Source of the DNA: Desulfobacterales bacterium
Lineage (GTDB): Bacteria; Desulfobacterota; Desulfobacteria; Desulfobacterales; Desulfobacteraceae
Direction: 5' to 3'
DNA length: 5,800 nt
Assembly (NCBI GenBank): GCA_022361315.1
Contig: JAKSBB010001032.1
Location: 1-5,800, forward strand
The notes under the pieces are model-generated. The model was not told the origin of the DNA. It did no database searches and saw only the letters and a program-made list of their open reading frames with translations. Made by a program: the position numbers and the translations under genes. Below, one piece after another: positions 1 through 5,800 of the stretch; position 1 is the stretch's first letter; each line of letters starts with the position of its first letter.

Positions 1-756
1 CCGGGACAAGGCAAACAGGCGCTGGCTTTCGTCGGAGTAAAGTAGGAAACCGGTTTCCTTTGGCGCACCGTCTGCGGCTTCCAGCACGTAAATACCGGTA
101 AAATTACCGATGGTGAGAATTTTTGCCGTCCGGTCCTTTCCCTGACGGTCAACGATGGGACCTGTGGTAACCTTTACCTCCCCCGACCGTTGAATTTCAC
201 CAAAGAGCAGCTCACTCATCCGGGCCACATCATCCATGGACCAGAACCGCTCCTGGCTGATCACCGGATCCAGAAAGGCCCGGCGCTCTGCCGGAGCTGC
301 CGTATCCTCCGCTTCGACCAGCGCACTTTGGAGACTCTGGACCAGCAATGCATGGAGATCCTTGGCATAGGTCCGCACAAACCCCGCCAGTTCTTTGTTC
401 ACGGCACGGGATTCGCTCAGGCTTTCCCTTAAGCGTTCCCCATCCACGATCAAGGTGTCGATTTGCTTTTCAAAACCGGTGATTTCCTTTTTCAGGCGCT
501 GATTGGCCGCCTTGAATTCGGCGATGGCTTTATGCAGGGCCAGGCGGTTCGACTTGATGGCCAGCGCTTTTTCCTTGGCCTCTGCCTTTGCCGCCGAAAG
601 TTCCCGCTCTGCTTTCACCGCCATTTCCTCTTTCTGCTTTTCCAGATCCTGGAAGGCCTGGCGCATGTCCTGTGCACCGGCGGGGCCTGAAACCACCGCC
701 ATCAGGGCTGCGAAAAAAACAAAGGCAAGGCCTGTTGCCCGGAAAAATATTCGCAT
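1..756 (-). CDS. Long ExbB/TolQ/MotA-family proton channel protein, periplasmic N-terminal part (partial, 3' end outside window)
   Basis: The frame is open from an ATG at 756-754 to the window edge, giving 252 residues with no stop. A typical signal peptide is visible: MRIFF, a hydrophobic stretch (about residues 8-23) and a likely cleavage after SGPAGA (about residue 28). Residues about 30-125 are rich in Lys/Glu/Ala/Gln and should form a long coiled coil. Residues about 125-252 look globular (for example GNFTGIYVLEAADG, then FLLYSDESQRLFALSR). This layout matches the extended periplasmic region of large ExbB-like proteins (TtpC-type, annotated 'MotA/TolQ/ExbB proton channel family'), which use proton-motive force to drive TonB-dependent outer-membrane transport. 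The three-helix channel domain itself would lie beyond position 1, so the family call rests on the N-terminal region and on the DUF3450 neighbour. The GAGGAA Shine-Dalgarno (767-772) lies over the last codons of the upstream gene, and the 7 nt gap indicates translational coupling. Expression should depend on the cobalamin riboswitch upstream. Confidence 0.72.
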   Translation of the reverse strand, partial: MRIFFRATGLAFVFFAALMAVVSGPAGAQDMRQAFQDLEKQKEEMAVKAERELSAAKAEAKEKALAIKSNRLALHKAIAEFKAANQRLKKEITGFEKQIDTLIVDGERLRESLSESRAVNKELAGFVRTYAKDLHALLVQSLQSALVEAEDTAAPAERRAFLDPVISQERFWSMDDVARMSELLFGEIQRSGEVKVTTGPIVDRQGKDRTAKILTIGNFTGIYVLEAADGAPKETGFLLYSDESQRLFALSR

Positions 757-763
757 CTCGGTC

Positions 764-1588
764 TTATTCCTCATCGTGGTCACCTCCCTTCGCAGGGGCC
801 AGCCGCCCCACCGGCAGACTCACCACTTCCATGGGCCGGTGTTTGGCTGCCATGGCATTCACCGCCGCAATAGCCTGAACCGCATCACTGCCCAGCCCTA
901 CCCAATGTTCTGACGCCACATCAAACACCGCGGCATTGGCCTGGTCCAGAGAGAGGAAAAACAAAGAGACCCGGCCTAAACGGAAAATATTCCCCAGCAC
1001 CTCGCTGTCATCCAGCCGGATTTTCTCCTGATACACCTCCACGGTGTTTCCGTATTCCGCCTCTATGAAAAGGGCCTCCATGGTTTTCCGGTATTTCTCC
1101 GCCACGGTAATTTCCGGATCTTCGACAATGGCAGCCAGTTTGGTCATCCGGGTGATCCGCTCCTGATGCAGAAACGGCGCATCAGTCCGGATCAATGCAT
1201 TTATCCGGTCCGTTACAGATGAAAGATGAGGATGCATTTCAGTGGCAATCCGTTCCGCCTCAGCCTTTTCCGCTTCCAGCGCCCGGTTGGCCGCAGTCAA
1301 TTTGTCCGCCCTGGTAGACAGCCGGTCCCGTACCGCCGTCAACTGCTCATTTCTGGCTTTGAGCCGGTCATACTGGGCAATAAGTTTGCTGCGTTCCCCG
1401 TCCCATTTCTCCTGGGCGGCCTGGGTGGCCTGACGGGTATCGATGGCCTGCTTCACCGGTTTTTCAATATCATCTGAGACAGAGGTTTGGGCCCCGGCCT
1501 GAGGCACAGACCCTGGCAGCATTATCACGATCCATATACAGATGGCCCAGGCCATCGGCCCTGATCCTCCCGTCCTTTTCTTTTCCAT
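764..1588 (-). CDS. DUF3450 family secreted coiled-coil protein
   Basis: This encodes 274 residues from the ATG at 1588-1586 and ends in TAA at 766-764. A signal peptide is present: MEKKR, a hydrophobic core at about residues 12-27, and probable cleavage after QAGA (about residue 33), so the product is periplasmic. Residues about 50-118 form a coiled coil (many Arg/Lys/Glu/Ala, heptad-like leucines). The C-terminal half carries the features I associate with DUF3450 (PF11932): APFLHQER near 137-144, AEKYRKTMEALFIEAEYG at 163-180, and NIFRLGRVSLFFLS at 200-213. The biochemical role of DUF3450 is unknown. Such genes usually sit directly before a long ExbB-like gene plus exbB/exbD/tonB genes, and the same order is seen here, which suggests a periplasmic partner of that energising complex. 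I chose the ATG because it follows GGAAAG at 8 nt and begins the signal peptide directly. An in-frame TTG at 1609 would add 7 residues but lies almost on the terminator's T-tract, so I consider it less likely. Confidence 0.82.
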   Translation of the reverse strand: MEKKRTGGSGPMAWAICIWIVIMLPGSVPQAGAQTSVSDDIEKPVKQAIDTRQATQAAQEKWDGERSKLIAQYDRLKARNEQLTAVRDRLSTRADKLTAANRALEAEKAEAERIATEMHPHLSSVTDRINALIRTDAPFLHQERITRMTKLAAIVEDPEITVAEKYRKTMEALFIEAEYGNTVEVYQEKIRLDDSEVLGNIFRLGRVSLFFLSLDQANAAVFDVASEHWVGLGSDAVQAIAAVNAMAAKHRPMEVVSLPVGRLAPAKGGDHDEE

Positions 1589-1620
1589 GTCACGTCTTTC
1601 CAGTACCAAGATGTTCCCCC

Positions 1621-1666
1621 CAAAAAAACAAAATCCCCGAACCGTAGCGATGTACGATCCGGGGAT
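1621..1666 (-). terminator. Intrinsic terminator serving as riboswitch expression platform
   Basis: Read on the minus strand, ATCCCCGGATCGTA (1666-1653) pairs with TACGGTTCGGGGAT (1646-1633) around a 6-nt loop (1652-1647). The 14-bp stem contains only G-U wobbles as imperfections. A T-rich run follows immediately (TTTGTTTTTTTG, 1632-1621). The stem lies between the cobalamin aptamer and the first codon of the DUF3450 gene, so it is in position to stop transcription when the aptamer binds cobalamin. The mechanism (termination rather than blocked translation) is inferred from this geometry. I could not assign a convincing antiterminator. A 5-bp pairing of GGATA (1681-1677) with TATCC (1667-1663) would invade the base of the terminator but is weak. 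Confidence 0.8.
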
Positions 1667-1694
1667 ATCCCTTTTTTATCCTATAGATCCACGG

Positions 1695-1718
1695 GTATTG
1701 GCGTGCCGCGCACAATAC
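1695..1718 (-). other. Hairpin between B12 box and terminator (possible P13-like element)
   Basis: On the minus strand, GTATTG (1718-1713) pairs with CAATAC (1700-1695). Inside it, GCG (1711-1709) pairs with CGC (1703-1701), leaving a single bulged U (1712) and the loop CGGCA (1708-1704). The hairpin begins 6 nt after the 3' strand of P1. In cobalamin riboswitches with a regulatory kissing loop, a stem-loop (P13) downstream of the aptamer contacts loop L5. This hairpin has the right location, but the loop-loop contact is not demonstrated here. It could instead be only a spacer hairpin between aptamer and terminator. Confidence 0.45.
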
Positions 1719-1724
1719 TCCACG

Positions 1725-1916
1725 TTTATCAGGCAGGTCTTCTGACTTACGGATCATCCTCCTGCTGCACCTTCCCGTTCACCTTTTCATTACGCTTTAT
1801 TACGCTTTATTACGCATGGAACAGTGGTATTCTGCAGCATTCGTCCCCGAATACAGCGGCGGGCCCGTTTCCGATTTTAACGGAATTCCCTATTAAGCCT
1901 TTCGGCACCGGATAAA
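1725..1916 (-). promoter_or_regulatory. Cobalamin (B12) riboswitch aptamer
   Basis: This cis-acting RNA binds adenosylcobalamin or another cobalamin and controls the genes downstream of it on the minus strand. The conserved blocks appear in the expected order. P1 is TTTATC (1916-1911) pairing with GATAAA (1730-1725). Then come GGTGCC (1909-1904), AAAGGCTTAATAGGGAA (1902-1886), the hairpin TTCCG-TTAAAAT-CGGAA (1885-1869), CCCGCCGCTGTA (about 1863-1852), GGGGACGAAT (1848-1839), CCACTG (1827-1822), GGGAAGG (1776-1770) and the B12 box GTAAGTCAGAAGACCTGCCT (1750-1731). The variable arm between CCACTG and GGGAAGG contains a decamer repeat. The leader continues into a hairpin and a strong terminator before the DUF3450 gene, so the expected logic is repression of that operon by cobalamin. 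Confidence 0.96.
1789..1815 (-). repeat. Decamer tandem repeat inside the riboswitch variable arm
   Basis: On the plus strand the unit ATTACGCTTT occurs twice perfectly (1789-1798, 1799-1808) and is followed by a partial third copy ATTACGC (1809-1815). In the RNA (minus strand) it reads as repeated GCGTAATAAA-type units. It sits between the conserved CCACTG and GGGAAGG blocks, a peripheral part of the aptamer that varies in length between riboswitches, so a slippage-type expansion could be tolerated there. Its function is unknown. Confidence 0.9.
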
Positions 1917-1928
1917 TTATGTTGTCCC

Positions 1929-1957
1929 TTGCTACAAACAGGCCGGATAAATGTCAA
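1929..1957 (-). promoter_or_regulatory. Probable sigma-70-type promoter of the riboswitch operon
   Basis: On the minus strand there is a perfect -35 TTGACA (1957-1952), a 17-nt spacer and a weak -10 TAGCAA (1934-1929). Transcription would start near 1922, only a few nucleotides before the P1 strand of the cobalamin aptamer at 1916, which fits a leader that begins at the riboswitch. The -10 matches the consensus at only three of six positions, so the exact hexamer is uncertain. The -35 and the position relative to the aptamer carry the call. Confidence 0.6.
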
Positions 1958-2078
1958 GAAAATTGTTCGGGTCTCAAAGATTCAGATTCCCTTCAGCCCG
2001 CCGGAGGACAACATGTGAAAAGACCGGAAATCCTTTTGCCTTAAGTGAATTTATGATGTACCCTGTATCCCATAATTC

Positions 2079-2109
2079 TTGCCTTAAAAGATGAAATTAT
2101 TGTTATTAA
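2079..2109 (+). promoter_or_regulatory. Weak candidate promoter for the sensor kinase gene
   Basis: An extended -10-like sequence TGTTATTAA (TG at 2101-2102, hexamer 2104-2109) lies in an AT-rich stretch 70 bp before the kinase ATG. TTGCCT (2079-2084) could serve as -35, but the spacer would be 19 nt. It is the best candidate I can find in the 220 bp before the gene, and no other stretch there has a better pair of hexamers. The rest of 1958-2178 holds only short repeats and the kinase ribosome binding site (GAGGAA, 2171-2176). Confidence 0.28.
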
Positions 2110-2178
2110 TTTTGAATTTATGCTGCCGTTGATGGCCGCGAATCAAACCGGGTCGTCACAAAAAAGTGTTGAGGAAAC

Positions 2179-5178
2179 ATGCGACTTTCGTCCTTTATAA
2201 AAAAATACACGGCCGTCTTTGTCATACTTTTCGCCTGCCTGGCAGGAACCTCGTCCACAGCATCGGCAAATAACCCACATGTGCTTATCATTGCATCTTA
2301 CCATTTGGGTTTTGGGGCCACAGACCCGATTATCGAGGGAATAAAGACTGCATTTTCCAGGCAGAACATCGATGTTGATTTTTACTTTGAATACCTTGAT
2401 ACAAAACGGTTTTCGCCGGATACCATCTTTCCGGACATGGAAGCATTGTATCGGAACAAATTCTCCAATGAAACATTTGACATCATTATTGTGACCAACA
2501 ACAATGCACTGAATTTTATCCTTAATGTCAGAGATCAAATTTTTCCCGGCACACCGGTAATTTTCTGCGGTATCAATAACTATCGGGATGAAATGATCGG
2601 TAACATGCCCCTGATCACAGGTGTGGCAGAGGATGTCAGCCTCAAAGAAACCGTATCTCTCGCCCTGGGTCTTCATCCGGGAACCACCCATCTGGCCGTG
2701 ATCAGCGATTCCACCACAACGGGGAAGGCCAATCTGGAAAAATTCATGTCCATTGCCCCGGAGTTGCCCCAGGAACTGAACCTGATCGATCTGGGGAACC
2801 TGAGTGCGAATGCCCTGGCCCGAAGACTGAAATCCCTGCCGGAACATACAATAATCCTGCAACTCTCGTTTTATATGGATGCTGCGGGCGAGCAATTCAC
2901 CCAGAAGGAACAGATGGACCTGATTCTCAGACACTGTGACAAACCCGTCTATTCAGCCTGGGACTTTTTTATTGCCTACGGGGTTATTGGTGGTGTTGTC
3001 ACCTATTTCCCCTTGCAGGGAGAAACGGCGGCCAATATGGCAATTCAGGTGCTGAACGGGGTGCCGGTGTCAGATATTGCCGTGGTCAAAAACAGTCCCA
3101 ACATCCCCTTGTTCGACTATACTGCACTCAAACAGCATCATATATCTTTATCAGCCTTGTCCCCCGGCACCAAGGTGCTGAATCTGCCCAAAACCTTCTA
3201 TCACGAAAACAAACAACTCGTATGGATCATTGTCATTTTCGTCATCGTCCAGTTTGCCGTCATCTTTGTCTTGTTCATCAATGTGATCCGTCGGAAAAAA
3301 ACCGAAAAACTGTTGTCGGAAAGCGAAGAAAAATACCGGAGTGTATTTGAGCAGGCCTACGAGGGGATCATACTGGTCAACAGTAAAGACGGCAGAATCG
3401 TCGAGTTTAACCAGGCTGCCCATGACCACCTGGATTACACAAGGGCTGAATTTCAAGCCCTTACCGTTGACGATATCCATGGGGATGTCCAAGCCCTTTA
3501 CACACAATCCCACCTGGAACAAATAAAAACCGCCGGCCACGACGCCTTTGAGGCACAACACAAAACAAAAACAGGGCAGATGCGGGATGTCCTCATCAGT
3601 TCCCATGCACTGACTTTGAAAGGCGATGATTTTTTCGTTTCAATGATTCAGGATATTACGGAACGAAAACACACGGAACGGAGCCTGAAACAATACGCCC
3701 GAATCGTCTCCGCCACCTCTGATTTAATGTCCTTTATCGACGATGCATATGTCTACCAGGCCGTGAACGAAGCATACCTGACAGCCCATCAAAAGAAATC
3801 CCGTGATATCGTGGGCAGGTCCATACCCGACCTGATGGGTGCCCAGGTATTTGAAAAAACCATCAAGGCCAATATCGACCGATGCCTCTCCGGTGAAACA
3901 GTGACATATAAATCATGGTTTGACTACAAAGGTAGCGGTCGAAGATATATGGAGGTCACCTATTTCCCATATGCGGATACGGATGCCAACATCACCGGAA
4001 TTGTGGTGAACTCCCGGGATATCACCGACCGGAAAAAACTTGAGGAACAATTGGTCCAGTCCCAGAAAATGGAATCCATCGGCACACTAGCCGGGGGGAT
4101 CGCCCATGAATTCAACAACATTCTTAGTATTATTATCGGGAACAATGAATTGATCATGGAAGATATGCCGGAATGGAGCCTCACCCGGACATATTCCGAT
4201 GAAATCCGGCAGGCAAGCCTTCGGGCCCGGGACATAGTCAAACATCTGCTGACCTTCAGCAGGCAGGACCGGTCGGCCAAAACACCCATCGATATGGCAT
4301 CGGTGGTGTCAGATGCCGTCAAATTAATTCGCACCACAACCCCCACAAATATAGAGATCAGGGAAAACATATCCCGGGACTGTCTCCCCATAAACGGCAA
4401 TACAACACAAATCCACCAGATATTGATCAACCTGTGTAGCAACGCCCTGGATGCCTTGCCTGCCACCAACGGCACCATCGACATTGCGCTTTTCAACACG
4501 GAGACTGAAAATGAGATCAACGGTCTGGCACCGGGAAAATTCGTTAACCTGATTGTCCGGGACAACGGCAGCGGGATAAACCGGGAAATCCTGCCCAGAA
4601 TATTTGAGCCTTATTTCACAACCAAAGAGGTGGGCGAGGGAAGCGGCATCGGCTTGGCCGTCGTCCATGGAATTGTAGAAAATCACGGGGGCGCCATTAC
4701 CTGCGACAGCCGGAGGAACCAGGGCACAACGTTCAGTATCCTTCTTCCCGCCTGCGAAGGAACCGTGTCCAAAGAAATACTCACCGCCGGGCCCGCCCTT
4801 GGGGGAGGCGAACATATTCTTTATGTGGATGACGAACCGGCGCTTGTGCAATTGGGGGAGCGCCATCTCAAATCCCTGGGTTACCATACGGTGTCAACAA
4901 CAGACCCCCATACGGCCTTAAATAAATTCAAAGAGAATCCCGACCGGTTTGACCTTGTAATCACCGATATGGCTATGCCCAAAATGCCGGGAGATCGGTT
5001 AATCGAACAAATCCTAGCCATTCGGCCCGATATGCCGACCATTATCTGTACCGGGTATAGTTCAAGGGTGTCTGAAACAGAAGCGGAACAAATCGGCGCC
5101 CAGGCATTCTTGATGAAACCCCTTGAAAAATCGAAACTTGCCGAGCAAATCAGAGCGGTTTTAGACAAAGACAGTTGA
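2179..5178 (+). CDS. Membrane-bound hybrid sensor histidine kinase with ABC-type solute-binding sensor domain
   Basis: This 999-residue protein starts at ATG 2179 behind GAGGAA (2171-2176, short spacing) and ends in TGA. Domains in order: signal peptide 1-30 (cleavage likely after STASA); a periplasmic domain at about 33-330 resembling the ABC_sub_bind family (PF04392) of solute-binding proteins, with VLIIASYHLGFG at 35-46 and IIIVTNNNALNFIL at 102-115; a TM helix at 347-370; PAS 1 at about 380-498 ending in QDITERK; PAS 2 at about 501-619 ending in SRDITDRKK; HisKA with phospho-acceptor His643 (GGIAHEFNN); HATPase_c with N-box Asn751/Asn755, G1 DNGSG 795-799, EPYFTTK 810-816 and G2 around 819-826; and a C-terminal receiver with acidic pair Asp884/Asp885, phospho-acceptor Asp930, Thr958 and Lys980. 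All catalytic residues are intact. Binding of a small molecule outside should control autophosphorylation and transfer to the attached receiver. The ligand and the output regulator are unknown; no DNA-binding domain is present. The gene is divergent from the B12-regulated operon and precedes a Cache-domain sensor gene by 59 bp. Confidence 0.93.
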   Translation: MRLSSFIKKYTAVFVILFACLAGTSSTASANNPHVLIIASYHLGFGATDPIIEGIKTAFSRQNIDVDFYFEYLDTKRFSPDTIFPDMEALYRNKFSNETFDIIIVTNNNALNFILNVRDQIFPGTPVIFCGINNYRDEMIGNMPLITGVAEDVSLKETVSLALGLHPGTTHLAVISDSTTTGKANLEKFMSIAPELPQELNLIDLGNLSANALARRLKSLPEHTIILQLSFYMDAAGEQFTQKEQMDLILRHCDKPVYSAWDFFIAYGVIGGVVTYFPLQGETAANMAIQVLNGVPVSDIAVVKNSPNIPLFDYTALKQHHISLSALSPGTKVLNLPKTFYHENKQLVWIIVIFVIVQFAVIFVLFINVIRRKKTEKLLSESEEKYRSVFEQAYEGIILVNSKDGRIVEFNQAAHDHLDYTRAEFQALTVDDIHGDVQALYTQSHLEQIKTAGHDAFEAQHKTKTGQMRDVLISSHALTLKGDDFFVSMIQDITERKHTERSLKQYARIVSATSDLMSFIDDAYVYQAVNEAYLTAHQKKSRDIVGRSIPDLMGAQVFEKTIKANIDRCLSGETVTYKSWFDYKGSGRRYMEVTYFPYADTDANITGIVVNSRDITDRKKLEEQLVQSQKMESIGTLAGGIAHEFNNILSIIIGNNELIMEDMPEWSLTRTYSDEIRQASLRARDIVKHLLTFSRQDRSAKTPIDMASVVSDAVKLIRTTTPTNIEIRENISRDCLPINGNTTQIHQILINLCSNALDALPATNGTIDIALFNTETENEINGLAPGKFVNLIVRDNGSGINREILPRIFEPYFTTKEVGEGSGIGLAVVHGIVENHGGAITCDSRRNQGTTFSILLPACEGTVSKEILTAGPALGGGEHILYVDDEPALVQLGERHLKSLGYHTVSTTDPHTALNKFKENPDRFDLVITDMAMPKMPGDRLIEQILAIRPDMPTIICTGYSSRVSETEAEQIGAQAFLMKPLEKSKLAEQIRAVLDKDS

Positions 5179-5237
5179 CAACAATCGCGCTTTTATTTTA
5201 CTTGAAATTATAGATTTTCTAACTCAGCGGGATAAAA

Positions 5238-5800
5238 ATGAAAAATCGATTTTCCTGGCAGGTCACCCTTCTGCCCATAGTTTTCATCGTCTTAACTGCA
5301 GGGGTGTTCTCACTGCTGCATATATTCGAACTCCGGCAGGAAAAAGAAAAACAAATCGCCAAGGTCACCACAGCCTTTATAGAGCAGCAGAAAAAAATGG
5401 CAAAAGACCGTGTGATGATGGCTTCGGAACTTATCCGCTTTCAGTATAACCGGACCGAGGAACTGGTTCGCAAACGGGTAAAAGAGCGTGTGGATGAGGT
5501 GATCCACATTGCGAACACCTTTTATGAAAAGCACCATGCAACACTGCCAAGGGAGATTCTTGAAGCACAGATAAAACTGATGATTTCCAATGCTGTGTTT
5601 GACCACCCCGACGGCTATTTCTTTGCCGTGGACATGAATACCGAAAAAATAATTATCCACAAGCTCGACAAGCTGGTGGGGTATTCCATGAGCAAACACA
5701 AAGATCTTCATGGCACCCCCGTGCTTGCCGAGCAAAAACAACTCCTGTCCAGAAGCGACGGTGCCTTTCAGACCATCTACTTTTCAAAACCGGCAGAACC
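5238..5800 (+). CDS. Cache-domain membrane sensor protein (partial, 3' end outside window)
   Basis: The ATG at 5238 follows a GGGA Shine-Dalgarno (5229-5232) at 5 nt, and the frame stays open for 187 codons to the window end. Residues about 8-30 are an uncleaved signal-anchor/TM helix. A long charged helical segment follows (about 31-110, with RVKERVDEVIHIANTFYEKH at 80-99), then DGYFFAVDMNTEKIIIHKLD at about 125-144 and VGYSMSKHKDLHG at 147-159. This combination (long helix, GYFF strand, 'iihp...lvGkn' type segment, then a GAFQTIYFSKP strand) is typical of single-Cache domains of the sCache_2 group, which sense small ligands such as organic acids outside the cell. The output domain (histidine kinase, methyl-accepting, or cyclic-di-GMP type) lies beyond the window and cannot be named. 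The 59-bp gap after the hybrid kinase has no convincing terminator or promoter, so co-transcription is likely. Confidence 0.78.
   Translation, partial: MKNRFSWQVTLLPIVFIVLTAGVFSLLHIFELRQEKEKQIAKVTTAFIEQQKKMAKDRVMMASELIRFQYNRTEELVRKRVKERVDEVIHIANTFYEKHHATLPREILEAQIKLMISNAVFDHPDGYFFAVDMNTEKIIIHKLDKLVGYSMSKHKDLHGTPVLAEQKQLLSRSDGAFQTIYFSKPAE

Noticed and set aside
190..913. Plus-strand frames of 75-136 codons on the left side
   Set aside because: They lie opposite the two signal-peptide/coiled-coil genes, whose codon pattern and coupled start signals support the minus strand.
1633..1680. Terminator on the plus strand using the same stem
   Set aside because: The stem is symmetric, but on the plus strand the T-run (1672-1677) is separated from it and no plus-strand gene ends upstream, so the minus-strand reading is the functional one.
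1542..1915. Plus-strand frames of 67 and 70 codons over the leader region
   Set aside because: They run across the cobalamin riboswitch and terminator; the conserved RNA blocks explain this sequence and the translations have no familiar features.
1978..1989. GAATCT doublet on the minus strand upstream of the TTGACA promoter
   Set aside because: Two adjacent 6-mers are too short to separate from chance and have no partner elsewhere in the region.
2143..2934. 263-codon open frame on the minus strand opposite the kinase gene
   Set aside because: It overlaps the well-supported kinase coding region, its translation resembles no family and is rich in Cys/His/Gly typical of antisense frames, and it has no ribosome binding site.
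4324..4887. Antisense frames (187 and 201 codons) over the kinase HisKA/ATPase region
   Set aside because: Shadow frames of a conserved catalytic domain; no recognisable protein and no initiation signals.
5179..5237. Terminator or promoter between the kinase and Cache genes
   Set aside because: Only a 4-bp TAGA/TCTA palindrome and AT-rich sequence are present; no stem with T-run and no good -35/-10 pair.

Overview
The window looks like ordinary chromosomal DNA of a Gram-negative bacterium. Two exported coiled-coil proteins of a TonB/ExbB-type energy-transduction locus and a hybrid histidine kinase built on an ABC-type solute-binding domain are combinations common in Desulfobacterota (Desulfobacter-like sulfate reducers). 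That placement is inference; there is no rRNA or other phylogenetic marker here. Base composition is moderate and even, and I see no transposase, integrase, tRNA or CRISPR.

Left half (1-1957, minus strand): a promoter with a perfect TTGACA (1929-1957) feeds a cobalamin riboswitch (aptamer 1725-1916), then a small hairpin (1695-1718), then a strong intrinsic terminator (1621-1666), and then two genes: a secreted DUF3450 coiled-coil protein (764-1588) and, 7 nt further on, the periplasmic N-terminal part of a long ExbB/TolQ/MotA-type protein (756-1, running off the window). The arrangement reads as a B12-repressed operon: when cobalamin is plentiful the leader terminates, and when it is scarce the cell makes a proton-motive-force-driven module that probably energises outer-membrane (B12) uptake. 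The riboswitch is the best-supported and most informative element here.

Intergenic region (1589-2178): the minus-strand leader occupies its left part. The remaining ~220 bp (1958-2178) holds a weak candidate plus-strand promoter, a few short repeats and the ribosome binding site of the kinase gene.

Right half (2179-5800, plus strand): a 999-residue membrane-bound hybrid sensor kinase (signal peptide, ABC_sub_bind-like periplasmic sensor, one TM helix, two PAS domains, HisKA, HATPase_c, receiver) is followed after 59 bp by the 5' part of a Cache-domain membrane sensor protein. The two are probably co-transcribed and may work in one signalling pathway. Their ligand and output are not visible in this window.

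I found no clearly undescribed system. The points most worth checking are the B12 riboswitch on a DUF3450/ExbB-like operon, the decamer tandem repeat inside the riboswitch, and the solute-binding-protein/kinase fusion next to a Cache sensor.
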